Below are positions 38,160-46,819 of a stretch of DNA of 64,000 nucleotides, piece after piece; the first letter of the stretch is position 1, and each line of letters begins with the position of its first letter. The notes under the pieces are model-generated. The model had not been told where the DNA came from. It was given only the letters and a program-made list of their open reading frames with translations, and searched no databases. Source of the DNA: Cupriavidus basilensis. GTDB taxonomy: Bacteria > Pseudomonadota > Gammaproteobacteria > Burkholderiales > Burkholderiaceae. The stretch is from the NCBI RefSeq assembly GCF_008801925.2, contig NZ_CP062804.1, forward strand, positions 1,054,001 to 1,118,000, read 5' to 3'. Position numbers and translations under genes: made by a program.

Positions 38160-38533
38160 TGGAACATAGCAACGTCTCTGCCGCCGGCGCTCACCGCGCC
38201 CACGACGGGCACGGCACCACGTCCGCGGGCGCCAGCCATGGCAGCGTCAAGTCGTATGTGATCGGCTTCGTGCTGGCGGTGATCCTGACCGTCATCCCGT
38301 TCAAGCTGGTGATGGGCGGCACGCTGGAAGCCTCGACCACGCTGGCCGTGATCCTGGGCCTGGCGGTCGTGCAGATCGTCGTGCACCTGATCTACTTCCT
38401 GCACCTGGACAGCTCGTCGGAGCAGCGCTGGAACGTGATGGCCCTGGCCTTCACCGCGCTGATCCTGCTGATCGTGGTGGCGGGCTCGCTGTGGATCATG
38501 CACAACATGAACGCCAATATGATGGTGCATTGA
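38159..38533 (+). CDS. cyoD: Cytochrome o ubiquinol oxidase subunit IV
   Basis: 124 residues with three membrane segments (from about residue 37), the small CyoD subunit, with the motif VVQIVVHLIYFLHLD. The N-terminus is also rich in histidine. The start overlaps the cyoC stop (TAATG). No cyoE (heme O synthase) follows; the operon closes with a strong terminator. Confidence 0.94.
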   Translation: MEHSNVSAAGAHRAHDGHGTTSAGASHGSVKSYVIGFVLAVILTVIPFKLVMGGTLEASTTLAVILGLAVVQIVVHLIYFLHLDSSSEQRWNVMALAFTALILLIVVAGSLWIMHNMNANMMVH

Positions 38534-38596
38534 GCGTTACGCGTGACGAGGCTTGGTTCGGCTTTCTGGTGAACCGCGTCACGCAAGCAACGTAAA

Positions 38597-38637
38597 AAAA
38601 CGACCCGGTCGCGTGAGCGCCCGGGTCGTTTTTCTTT
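38597..38637. terminator. Bidirectional rho-independent terminator of cyoABCD
   Basis: AACGACCCGG (38599-38608) pairs with CCGGGTCGTT (38621-38630), loop of 12, flanked by A7 on the left and TTTTTCTTT on the right, 65 bases after cyoD. Confidence 0.92.
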
Positions 38638-38710
38638 GTGCGGCAGCGGAACGTGTGTTTCTGGCTTCGCGGGCAGTGGGTTTTGCCCCGCCAGGCCTTG
38701 ATTCTTCGCT

Positions 38711-38861
38711 GTATACAACAAGATCTGTTATGCCGAGCATCCGCCAGAAATACGCTGCCTGCCTTCCAGTTATTCTCTGATTTTTCGCGTTTTATTGACG
38801 TTTACCCTCGGTTTGCAGCTTTCGCATTGCCGGGTCTGTTTCTTGTGGATACACTCTGTAT
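38711..38861. promoter_or_regulatory. Candidate GntR (VanR-like) operator elements
   Basis: GTATAC at 38711-38716 within CTGTATACAACA, and the inverted repeat ATACA-CTC-TGTAT at 38849-38861, 62 bases before the regulator start. FCD-type GntR proteins commonly bind GTATAC-like palindromes, so autoregulation is plausible. Confidence 0.4.
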
Positions 38862-38922
38862 TCAATAGCGGCCATATTGCATCACCGGACACGCTCGCCC
38901 CCACAATGAGAGACAGCGCATC

Positions 38923-39711
38923 ATGCAGACCGACAACGACAACGACAACGACAATCTCAGCGACAGCAAAGCCGGCGCCAGTGCGTCCCAGGCGGTCCGG
39001 GCCCTGCTCGGATTGCGGGAGCTGATTCTCGGCGGCGATCTCGCGCCGGGCGCCCGTATCTCCGAGCTGTGGGTGGTTGAGCGCCTCGGCGTCTCCCGCA
39101 CCCCGATCCGGGCCGCGTTGATCCGCTTGCAGGAAGAAGGCCTGGTCGAGCCCATCCCGTCCGGCGGCTTTGCGGTCCGTTCCTTCGCCGAAAGTGAAAT
39201 CAGCGATGCGATCGAATTGCGGGGCACCATGGAAGGCATGGCGGCGCGGCTTGCCGCGGAGCGCGGCGTCGGCCAGACCATCCTGAGCGGCCTGCGCGAC
39301 TGCATCACGCAAATCGACACGGCACTCACCGGCGAGCTGACCGCGGTCAAGTTCTCCACGTATGTCGATCTCAACGCGCGCTTCCACCAGTTGCTGGCCG
39401 AAGCGGCCGGCAGCCCCCTGGTTGCACGGCAGATCGAGAAAGTGATGAATATCCCGTTCGCCTCCGCGAGCGCCTTCGTGATGGTCCAGTCCATCGATGA
39501 AAGCGCGCGCGAAATGCTGCTGCTTGCGCAGGCGCAGCACCGCTCGGTGGTCGAGGCGATCGAGCTGCGCGAAGGCACCCGCGCCGAAGCGCTGATGCGC
39601 GAACACAGCCGCATCGCCAACCGCAACCTCAAGATCGCCATGCAGAACCAGCAGGCGATGTCGCAGGTGCTCGGCGGCAGCCTGATTCGCCGGGCAGGCC
39701 GCCCGGCCTGA
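38923..39711 (+). CDS. GntR-family (FadR/FCD) regulator, VanR-like
   Basis: 262 residues. An acidic Asp/Asn repeat at the N-terminus (DNDNDNDN) precedes the winged helix-turn-helix (about 25-90, RLGVSRTPIRAALIRLQEEG) and an all-helical FCD ligand-binding domain (about 100-235). It lies 62 bases upstream of vanA in the same direction; VanR repressors of this class release vanAB when vanillate is present. Effector inferred from context. Confidence 0.87.
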   Translation: MQTDNDNDNDNLSDSKAGASASQAVRALLGLRELILGGDLAPGARISELWVVERLGVSRTPIRAALIRLQEEGLVEPIPSGGFAVRSFAESEISDAIELRGTMEGMAARLAAERGVGQTILSGLRDCITQIDTALTGELTAVKFSTYVDLNARFHQLLAEAAGSPLVARQIEKVMNIPFASASAFVMVQSIDESAREMLLLAQAQHRSVVEAIELREGTRAEALMREHSRIANRNLKIAMQNQQAMSQVLGGSLIRRAGRPA

Positions 39712-39773
39712 CCTAATCCACTTTCGTAAGTCACTGAACCTTGGCGCGCTCGGGCGCCAGGGAGGGGATCGCT

Positions 39774-40829
39774 ATGTTTCTGAAAAACACCTGGTACGTG
39801 GCCTGCACGCCGGACGAACTCGCGGGAAAGCCGCTTGGCCGCACGATCTGCAATGAAAAAATGGTGCTGTTCCGGGGCGACGACGGCAACGTCGCCGCGC
39901 TGGAGGACTTTTGCCCGCACCGTGGCGCGCCGCTTTCGCTGGGCTTTGTCCGCGACGGGCAACTGGTCTGCGGCTACCACGGCCTGACCATGGGCCGCGA
40001 CGGCAAATGCGCCAGGATGGCCGGGCAGCGCGTCGGCGGGTTTCCTTCGATCCGCAACTATCCGGCCGTCGAGCGTTATGGTTTTGTCTGGGTCTGGCCG
40101 GGCGACGCCGCGCTGGCCGACGCGGCAGCGATCCCGCACCTGGAGTGGGCGGTAAGCGCGGACTGGGCCCACGGCGGCGGCCTGTATCACATCCATTGCG
40201 ACTACCGGCTGATGATCGACAACCTCATGGACCTGACCCATGAGACCTACGTCCATGCCTCCAGCATCGGGCAGGCCGAAATCGAAGAGTCGGCACCGGC
40301 CACCAAGGTTGAAGGCGACATGGTCGTGACCGGCCGGCAAATGGAGGGCATCATGCCGCCGCCGTTCTGGGCCGCGGCATTGCGCGGCAATGGCCTTGCG
40401 CACGATGTGCCTTGCGACCGCTGGCAGATCTGCCGCTTCACGCCGCCAAGCCACGTCATGATCGAGGTGGGCGTGGCGCACGCGGGCAAGGGTGGGTATC
40501 ACGCCGAGCCGCAGCACAAGGCGTCGAGCATCGTGGTGGATTTCATCACGCCGGAAACCGAGACGTCGATCTGGTACTTCTGGGGCATGGCGCGCAACTT
40601 CAAGGCAGACGACGCGCAGCTGACCGAAACCATCCGCGAAGGGCAGGGCAAGATCTTCGCCGAAGACCTGGAAATGCTGGAGGCGCAGCAACGCAACATC
40701 CTGGCCAATCCCGAGCGCAAGCTGCTCAAGCTGAACATCGATGCCGGCGGCGTCCAGGCGCGGCGGATTCTCGATCGCCTGCTGCAGCAAGAACAGGCCG
40801 GTCGTGCCGGGCAGGCGGAGGGCGCGTGA
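39774..40829 (+). CDS. vanA: Vanillate O-demethylase oxygenase subunit
   Basis: 351 residues, Rieske non-heme iron oxygenase. The Rieske motif CPHRGAPLSLGFVRDGQLVC then GYHG, and the mononuclear iron ligands in DLTHETYVHASS, are complete. The opening MFLKNTWYVACTPDEL and the region around MIDNLMDLTHETYVH closely resemble known VanA. It demethylates vanillate to protocatechuate and formaldehyde, with electrons from VanB. GGAGGGG precedes ATG 39774; its TGA overlaps the vanB ATG by one base. Confidence 0.93.
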   Translation: MFLKNTWYVACTPDELAGKPLGRTICNEKMVLFRGDDGNVAALEDFCPHRGAPLSLGFVRDGQLVCGYHGLTMGRDGKCARMAGQRVGGFPSIRNYPAVERYGFVWVWPGDAALADAAAIPHLEWAVSADWAHGGGLYHIHCDYRLMIDNLMDLTHETYVHASSIGQAEIEESAPATKVEGDMVVTGRQMEGIMPPPFWAAALRGNGLAHDVPCDRWQICRFTPPSHVMIEVGVAHAGKGGYHAEPQHKASSIVVDFITPETETSIWYFWGMARNFKADDAQLTETIREGQGKIFAEDLEMLEAQQRNILANPERKLLKLNIDAGGVQARRILDRLLQQEQAGRAGQAEGA

Positions 40830-41773
40830 TGCAGGTCAGGATTGCAAGCAAGGCCGACGCGGCGTCGGGCATCGCCGTGTTCGAACTGGTCGCCCCGCAC
40901 GGCGGCACCCTGCCGGCATTCACCGCGGGCGCCCATATCGACGTACGGATCGGGCCGGGACTGGTGCGCCAGTACTCCCTGTGCAACGACCCCGCCGAGA
41001 CCCACCGCTACCAGATCGGCGTGCTGCGCGACCCCGCCTCCCGGGGCGGATCGGTGGCCATGCACGCGCTGGCAGTGGGCGCCACGCTGGAGATCAGCGA
41101 GCCGAAGAACCACTTCGCGCTGGCTACCGGCGCCGCGCATTCGATCCTGCTTGCCGGTGGCATCGGTGTCACGCCCATCCTGGCCATGGCGCAGCGCCTG
41201 GCGCGGACCGGCGCGTCGTTCGAGTTGCACTACTGCACCCGCTCGGCGGCGCACACGGCGTTCCGCGAGCGGCTTGCGCACGACGACCTGCGGGACCGCA
41301 CGCATTTCTATGTCGACGAGCCGCAGGGCCATCGTGCCGACCTGCCGCGCTTGCTCGCTGGCCACGGCGCGCAGACGCATCTCTACGTGTGCGGCCCCGC
41401 CGGCTTCATGGATGCGGTGCTGCGCCAGGCGAAGGAGGCCGGCTGGCCGGAGGCGAATCTCCACCGGGAGTATTTCGCCGCGCCCGAGGTGCCGGGCGCC
41501 GTCGCCGGGGCCTTCCAGGTGAAGGTCCAGAGCAGCGGGCTGGTGATCGATGTCGAGCCGGAACAGACGGTGGTGCAGGCGCTGTCGGCCAATGGCGTGG
41601 AGATCCAGACCTCCTGCGAGCAGGGCGTGTGCGGAACCTGCCTGACGCGTGTGCTGGCGGGCGAGCCGGACCATCGCGATGCCTATCTGACTGACGAGGA
41701 ACGCGCCGCCAACGATCAGTTCCTGCCGTGCTGCTCGCGCGCCCGGACGGGTTTGCTGGTGCTGGATTTGTAG
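40829..41773 (+). CDS. vanB: Vanillate O-demethylase reductase subunit
   Basis: 314 residues, class IA reductase. A flavin/NAD-binding ferredoxin-reductase module (RQYSLCN FMN motif near residue 48; GGIGVTPILAMAQ NAD motif near 110) is followed by a C-terminal plant-type [2Fe-2S] domain (CEQGVCGTC with a distal cysteine in LPCCS). It supplies NADH electrons to VanA. Start overlaps the vanA stop (TGATG). Confidence 0.94.
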   Translation: MQVRIASKADAASGIAVFELVAPHGGTLPAFTAGAHIDVRIGPGLVRQYSLCNDPAETHRYQIGVLRDPASRGGSVAMHALAVGATLEISEPKNHFALATGAAHSILLAGGIGVTPILAMAQRLARTGASFELHYCTRSAAHTAFRERLAHDDLRDRTHFYVDEPQGHRADLPRLLAGHGAQTHLYVCGPAGFMDAVLRQAKEAGWPEANLHREYFAAPEVPGAVAGAFQVKVQSSGLVIDVEPEQTVVQALSANGVEIQTSCEQGVCGTCLTRVLAGEPDHRDAYLTDEERAANDQFLPCCSRARTGLLVLDL

Positions 41774-41788
41774 TTGCCGTCAATCCAG

Positions 41789-41811
41789 ATCGATCGGATC
41801 GATCGGATCGG
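41789..41811. repeat. 9-bp tandem repeat between vanB and the symporter gene
   Basis: ATCGATCGG occurs twice in tandem followed by ATCGG (2.5 copies), in the 73-base gap. Confidence 0.8.
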
Positions 41812-41846
41812 CCGGGTAAATCAAAATAAAACCATGGAGGTAGACA

Positions 41847-43184
41847 ATGAAGCTCGACATCAGGGAAACCATCAACCAGGGCGAGATGAGCCGGTTCCAG
41901 ATCATGGCGGTAGCGATCTGCATCGTGCTCAATATGCTCGACGGCTTTGACGTACTGGCGATGGCGTTCACCGCCTCGCATATCTCGGCCGACTGGCACC
42001 TGAGCGGCAAGGAGATTGGCGTGCTGCTCAGTGCCGGGCTGTTCGGCATGGCGGCGGGATCGCTGTTCCTGGCGCCCTGGGCCGACCGGCTCGGGCGCCG
42101 CCCCGTCATCCTGATCTGCCTGGTGACGATCTCGGCGGGCATGCTTTGCTCCGCGTTCGCGCAGAGCGTGACCCAACTGGCGGCCATGCGGGCGATCACC
42201 GGGCTGGGCATCGGCGGCATGCTGGCCAGCATCAACGTCATTACCGGCGAATACGCCTCCGACAAGTGGCGCAGCACCGCGATCGTGCTGCAGGCCACCG
42301 GTTATCCGGTGGGCGCCACGATTGGCGGCGCCATCGCCGGCGTGCTGTTGCTGCACTACGGCTGGCGCAGCGTCTTCGTTTTTGGCGGGCTGGTCACGCT
42401 GGCCATGATCCCGGTGGTGCTGGCGCGCTTGCCTGAATCGCTGGACTTCCTGATCGCCAGGCGCCCGGCCGGCGCGGTCGACAAGCTCAACAAGCTTCTC
42501 GCCGGCATGGGGCGCGAACGCATTGCCGAAATGCCGGCACGCGCTGCCGCGCAGACGCCAGCCCAGGGCGGGGTTCGCAGCTTGTTTGGCGGCCGCCTCG
42601 CCATGCAGACGCTGATGATCTGGACTTCGTTCTTCCTGGTGATGTTCAGCTTTTACTTTGTCCTGAGCTGGACGCCGAAGCTGCTGGTGGCGGCCGGCAT
42701 GTCGGCGCAGCAGGGGATTACCGGCGGCGTGCTGCTCAACGTCGGCGGCATCGTGGGCGGCACGTTGTTCGGTTTCCTTGCCGCACGCATCGGGCTCAAG
42801 CCGCTGCTGTGGAGCTGCTTTGTCCTGACCGCCTTGTTGCTGGTGGCATTCGGCATGTACGCCAATACCTTGTCGGTGGCGTTCGTGCTGGCCTTGTTTA
42901 TCGGTGGCGGCATCTTTGGCTGCATGGTTGGCTTGTATGCCTACGCGCCGATTCTCTATCCGGCGCAGAACCGCACCACGGGCATGGGCTGGTCGATCGG
43001 CATGGGCCGCTTCGGCGCGGTGCTGGCCCCGCTGGTCGCCGGCGCGCTGGTCGACGCGGGCTGGCCCACCGCAAACCTGTACTACGTCTTCGCGCTGCCG
43101 CTGCTGGTAGCCATCGCCAGCGTCGGCTTGCTTGGCCGGTCCCCGGCCGCAGACGGACAAGCGGTACGTATCGCCGCGCACTGA
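41847..43184 (+). CDS. Aromatic acid:H+ symporter (AAHS family MFS), VanK/PcaK-like
   Basis: 445 residues, 12 membrane segments. The segment-1 motif LNMLDGFDVLAMAF with its Asp pair and the loop motif APWADRLGRRPVIL are diagnostic of the AAHS family, which imports vanillate, protocatechuate or 4-hydroxybenzoate with protons. ATGGAGG precedes the ATG. Placed after vanAB, vanillate is the likely substrate. A porin gene follows 91 bases later. Confidence 0.9.
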   Translation: MKLDIRETINQGEMSRFQIMAVAICIVLNMLDGFDVLAMAFTASHISADWHLSGKEIGVLLSAGLFGMAAGSLFLAPWADRLGRRPVILICLVTISAGMLCSAFAQSVTQLAAMRAITGLGIGGMLASINVITGEYASDKWRSTAIVLQATGYPVGATIGGAIAGVLLLHYGWRSVFVFGGLVTLAMIPVVLARLPESLDFLIARRPAGAVDKLNKLLAGMGRERIAEMPARAAAQTPAQGGVRSLFGGRLAMQTLMIWTSFFLVMFSFYFVLSWTPKLLVAAGMSAQQGITGGVLLNVGGIVGGTLFGFLAARIGLKPLLWSCFVLTALLLVAFGMYANTLSVAFVLALFIGGGIFGCMVGLYAYAPILYPAQNRTTGMGWSIGMGRFGAVLAPLVAGALVDAGWPTANLYYVFALPLLVAIASVGLLGRSPAADGQAVRIAAH

Positions 43185-43275
43185 GCGGTACCACATAGAA
43201 CACGCAATAGCGTGCCGACATCGGGCGGCAGGCCCCCGGCTTGCCCCAAACATTAGAAGAAACGGGAGGATGACA

Positions 43276-44370
43276 ATGAAATTTGGACATACGGTCGCAG
43301 CCTTCGTGGCAGCGATCCCGGTGGTTGCCGCGGCGCAGAACGTGACGGCTTATGGGGTGGTGGATACGGGCGTGGAATACATCTCCCATATCGGCGCGGC
43401 CAAGGACAATGTCTTGCGCATGCCGAACCTGACCGGCACGGTGCCGTCGCGCTGGGGCTTGCGCGGCACCGAGGACCTGGGCGGCGGCATGAAGGCGATC
43501 TTCTGGCTGGAGTCCGGGTTCGGGCCCGATAGCGGCGCCAGCAACCAGGGTGGACGCCTGTTCGGCCGCCAGGCGCTGGTGGGCCTGTCGGGGAACTGGG
43601 GGCAGGTCGCGCTGGGACGGCAGTACACCATGCTGTTCTGGGCCATGGCCGACCCCGACATCCTGGGGCCGAACGCCTTCGGGTCGGGCTCGCTGGATAG
43701 CTACCTGCCCAACACACGCACGGACAATGCCATCTCGTACAAGGGTACCTTCGGCGGACTGACCGCCGGCGCCACCTACAGTTTCGGCCGCGATACGGTC
43801 AACGCGGGCCCGAGCCCCTCGGGCGCCAACTGCGCCGGGGAGAATCCGGCGGACCAGCGCGCCTGTCGGGAGTGGTCCGCGATGCTCAAGTACGACACCG
43901 CGACCTGGAGTGTGGCAGCCGCCTACGATTCGCTGCGCGGCGGCCCGGGTGCCTTCGCCGGGCTGAACCGCAGCAGCCTGACGGATGACCGCCTGTCCAT
44001 CAACGGCTATGTACTGGTCAACCGGGACACCAAGATCGGCCTGGGCTGGCTGCGCCGGGACAACCGGGCCAGCCCGGCCCCGGTGAGCGACATGTTCTAC
44101 GGCGGCGTGACGTATCAGGTGACGCCGGCCTTCAGCGTCGACGGCGAAGTGTTCAACCTGCGCTATCACAACAGCGCCGACAAGGCCTGGCTGTTCGCGG
44201 CGCGCGGCGTCTATGCCTTCACCAAGCGCACCTCCGTCTATGGCACGGCCGGCTTCATCAACAACGGCGGCAACCTGGCGCTGTCCGTCAGCAATGCGGG
44301 AACGGGCACCAATCCCGCACCCGGCGGTAGCCAGCTTGGTGCCATGGTCGGGATGAAACACGTGTTCTGA
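43276..44370 (+). CDS. Outer-membrane porin (Gram-negative betaproteobacterial type)
   Basis: 364 residues, signal peptide ending near VAAAQ, then NVTAYGVVDTGVEYIS, SRWGLRGTEDLGGGMKAIFW and the C-terminal phenylalanine of an outer-membrane barrel (GMKHVF). About 16 strands expected for the trimeric porin family. It probably lets aromatic acids cross the outer membrane for the van cluster. Start 43276 has GGGAGGA upstream; an ATG six bases earlier is in frame. Confidence 0.93.
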   Translation: MKFGHTVAAFVAAIPVVAAAQNVTAYGVVDTGVEYISHIGAAKDNVLRMPNLTGTVPSRWGLRGTEDLGGGMKAIFWLESGFGPDSGASNQGGRLFGRQALVGLSGNWGQVALGRQYTMLFWAMADPDILGPNAFGSGSLDSYLPNTRTDNAISYKGTFGGLTAGATYSFGRDTVNAGPSPSGANCAGENPADQRACREWSAMLKYDTATWSVAAAYDSLRGGPGAFAGLNRSSLTDDRLSINGYVLVNRDTKIGLGWLRRDNRASPAPVSDMFYGGVTYQVTPAFSVDGEVFNLRYHNSADKAWLFAARGVYAFTKRTSVYGTAGFINNGGNLALSVSNAGTGTNPAPGGSQLGAMVGMKHVF

Positions 44371-44411
44371 CCGTGCACGCATGGCTGTGCTTGCGCAGCC
44401 CTGTTGCCTCG

Positions 44412-44463
44412 GACGGGCCAACGGGCAAGCCTTGCTTCTTCGCAAGGGAAGCCCTGGCCCGTC
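44412..44463. terminator. Long three-part hairpin at the porin/monooxygenase convergent junction
   Basis: Outer stem GACGGGCCA/TGGCCCGTC (44412-44420 with 44455-44463), middle GGGC/GCCC (44423-44426 with 44451-44454) and inner CCTTGC/GCAAGG (44430-44435 with 44442-44447). It spans nearly the whole gap between the convergent genes and overlaps the last bases of the left-facing one. Confidence 0.7.
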
Positions 44464-45826
44464 AGGCCACCTGCCGCGCGTCGCCGAACGCGCGCGGATG
44501 CGCCGGCCGCGCGAGACCCAGGTGCTCGCGCAAGGTGCTGCCCGCGTAGCGCTCGCGAAACAGCCCGCGCCGGCGCAACTCCGGCAGCACCAGTTCGATG
44601 AAGTCGTCGAGCCCGCCCGGCAGCCATGGCGGCATGATGTTGAAGCCGTCGGCGGCGCCGCCTTCGAACCACGCCTGCAACTGATCGGCGATGCTCTCGG
44701 CGGTGCCATGAATGGACCAGTGCCCGCGCGCGGTAGCCACGCGCAGGTAGAGCTGGCGAATGGTCAGTCCCTCGCGCCGGGCTAGCCCGGTCACCAGCTG
44801 GAAACGGCTCTTGGCGCCGTTGGGCTCGGGCAGGTCGTCGGGCAGCGGCCCGTCGAGCGGGTAGCCGGAGAGATCCACGCCGCCGAGGTTCTGCGACAGC
44901 AGGGCCAGCCCAACGGCCGGATGGATCAGGCTTTGCAGTGCTTCGAATTTCTCCTTCGCTTCGGCTTCGCTGCGCCCGATCACGGGGAACACGCCCGGCA
45001 TGATCTTGAGTTGGTCAGGCGTGCGGCCATAGCGCGCCAGCCGGCCTTTCAGGCCCTGGTAAAAGGCCTGGGCATCCTCCAGCGACTGCTGCGCGGTAAA
45101 GATGACCTCCGCCGTGCGCGCCGCCAGCTCCTGTCCGGCCTCGGATGAGCCCGCCTGCACGATGACCGGATGGCCCTGCGGCGGGCGTGACACGTTGAGC
45201 GGCCCGCGCACCTGGAAATGCTTGCCGTGGTGATCCAGTGCGTGCAGCTTGTCCGCCGCGAAATGCAGGCCGCTTGCCTTGTCGTAGAGGAGGGCGTCGT
45301 CTTCCCAGGTGTCCCAGAGCCCTGTCACCACATCCACGAATTCCTCGGCGCGCGCGTAGCGGTCGGCGTGCTCGGGGTGCTTGTCCAGGTTGAAGTTGCG
45401 CGCCTCGGCGTCGGACCACGACGTCACCACATTCCAGCCGGCGCGGCCGCCGCTCAGGTGATCGAGCGAGGCGAACTTGCGCGCGACGTGAAAGGGCTCG
45501 TTGTAGGTGGTGGAGACGGTGGCCACCAGGCCGATGCGCTCGGTTACCGCGGCCAGTGCCGAGAGCAGCGTCAGCGGCTCGAAGCTGGCGGCGCGCGCCG
45601 TGCGGGGCAGGGTGGCGTCGTCAAGCGCGCGGATTGCGACGCCGTCGGCGAGAAAGATCGTATCGAACTGCGCGGCCTCGGCGCTTTGCGCCAGCCGCAC
45701 ATAGTGCGCAAGATTCTGCCCGGCGTCGGCCTGCGCGCCGGGGTGGCGCCAGCCGGCCACATGGTGGCCGGTGGCTTGCAGGAAGGCGCCGAGCTTGAGC
45801 TGGCGCTTCTGTGCGGGTTGGCTCAT
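44462..45826 (-). CDS. NtaA/SnaA/DszA-family FMN-dependent monooxygenase
   Basis: 454 residues, bacterial luciferase-like flavin monooxygenase of the nitrilotriacetate/dibenzothiophene sulfone group, which uses reduced FMN from a separate reductase. Typical elements: GAFLQATGHHVAGWRHP at the N-terminus, LAAVTERIGLVATVSTTYNEP and GWNVVTSW. It is the last gene of a six-gene operon with a sulfonate-type importer and a TauD dioxygenase, so oxidative C-S (or C-N) bond cleavage of an imported organosulfur compound is likely. No flavin reductase gene is adjacent. The exact substrate cannot be read. Confidence 0.87.
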   Translation of the reverse strand: MSQPAQKRQLKLGAFLQATGHHVAGWRHPGAQADAGQNLAHYVRLAQSAEAAQFDTIFLADGVAIRALDDATLPRTARAASFEPLTLLSALAAVTERIGLVATVSTTYNEPFHVARKFASLDHLSGGRAGWNVVTSWSDAEARNFNLDKHPEHADRYARAEEFVDVVTGLWDTWEDDALLYDKASGLHFAADKLHALDHHGKHFQVRGPLNVSRPPQGHPVIVQAGSSEAGQELAARTAEVIFTAQQSLEDAQAFYQGLKGRLARYGRTPDQLKIMPGVFPVIGRSEAEAKEKFEALQSLIHPAVGLALLSQNLGGVDLSGYPLDGPLPDDLPEPNGAKSRFQLVTGLARREGLTIRQLYLRVATARGHWSIHGTAESIADQLQAWFEGGAADGFNIMPPWLPGGLDDFIELVLPELRRRGLFRERYAGSTLREHLGLARPAHPRAFGDARQVA

Positions 45827-45837
45827 TCGTGGCTCCC

Positions 45838-46788
45838 TTACGCGGCGGCGCGCGCCGGCGCCGCGTGGTTGGCCGGCTCGGCTTGCTTGGGCGCCGCAGA
45901 CTTCACCGACACGCTGCGGCGTCCGTCCACGCTGACCGGCACATCGCCCGCGATGGTCACGCGGCGTACCACGCGTTTGGCGTCGCCGTAGTCGTTGATG
46001 GCGTAGTGCTGGGTGGCGCGGTTGTCCCAGATCGCCACGTCGTTGGCGCGCCAGCGCCAGCGCACCGTGTTCTCAAGGCGATGGACGTGGTCTTGCAGTA
46101 AGGAGACCAGATGCTGCGAGTCGGAGGACGAGAAGCCAAGCAGCTTCTTCACGAAATGCCCCAGCACGAGCGTGCGCTCGCCGGTTTCCGGGTGCACGCG
46201 CACCACCGGATGCTCGGTCTCGTAGATAGCGGCGGTGAAGACCTCGCGGTAGCGCTTGATGGCTTCGGTGCTGACCGTGTTGCGGGTGGCGGCGTAATCG
46301 TAGTCGTTGGTATGCAGCGCCCACAGGCGGTCGGCCAGTTCGCGCAGCGCCTCGGGCAGATCCTGGTAGGCCGCCGCCGTATTGGCCCATACGGTGTCGC
46401 CGCCGGCGGCGGGAATGACCACGCCGCGCAGCACGGACACCTGCGGGTAGGCCAGGTCGAAGGTCACGTCGGTATGCCAGGAGTTGGCGCGGCCGCCGTG
46501 CTCGGAATCGAGTTCGAGCAGGAACCGCGTGCCGTCGCGCGAGGGCACGGTGGGGTGGGGCACGGGCGTGCCGAACAGGCTGGCAAAGCCCTCCTGGGCT
46601 TTGTCGTCCAGGTGGTCCTGGTCGCGCAAGAACAGCACCTTGTAGCGCAGCAGCGCGGCGCGCACGGCGCCGAAGGTGGCGGCATCGAGGTCCGGCGCGA
46701 GCTTTAGTCCGCGGATCTCGGCGCCGATGCGCCCGGCTACCGGGTGGATGTCTAGCGTGACTTGTGTTGCGGCTTGCTGCTGGGTCAT
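45838..46788 (-). CDS. TauD/TfdA-family 2-oxoglutarate-dependent dioxygenase
   Basis: 316 residues, jelly-roll Fe(II)/2-oxoglutarate oxygenase. Iron ligands His and Asp in SWHTDVTFD, distal His in WDNRATQHYA, and the 2-oxoglutarate arginine in VVRRVTI are all present. Relatives release sulfite from taurine or cleave alkyl sulfates. The C-terminal ~20 residues are Ala/Pro-rich. It lies 11 bases from the monooxygenase gene and 31 from the ATPase gene, clearly one operon. Confidence 0.9.
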   Translation of the reverse strand: MTQQQAATQVTLDIHPVAGRIGAEIRGLKLAPDLDAATFGAVRAALLRYKVLFLRDQDHLDDKAQEGFASLFGTPVPHPTVPSRDGTRFLLELDSEHGGRANSWHTDVTFDLAYPQVSVLRGVVIPAAGGDTVWANTAAAYQDLPEALRELADRLWALHTNDYDYAATRNTVSTEAIKRYREVFTAAIYETEHPVVRVHPETGERTLVLGHFVKKLLGFSSSDSQHLVSLLQDHVHRLENTVRWRWRANDVAIWDNRATQHYAINDYGDAKRVVRRVTIAGDVPVSVDGRRSVSVKSAAPKQAEPANHAAPARAAA

Positions 46789-46819
46789 CTGGGATTCTCC
46801 TGTGGGCGAGGGGCGCGAT

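Larger units (their letters stand above)
38534..38922. other. Intergenic region between cyoD and the GntR gene
   Basis: 389 bases: the cyo terminator at 38597-38637, then the GntR upstream region with two symmetric GTATAC/ATACA elements. No protein gene is convincing. Confidence 0.7.
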
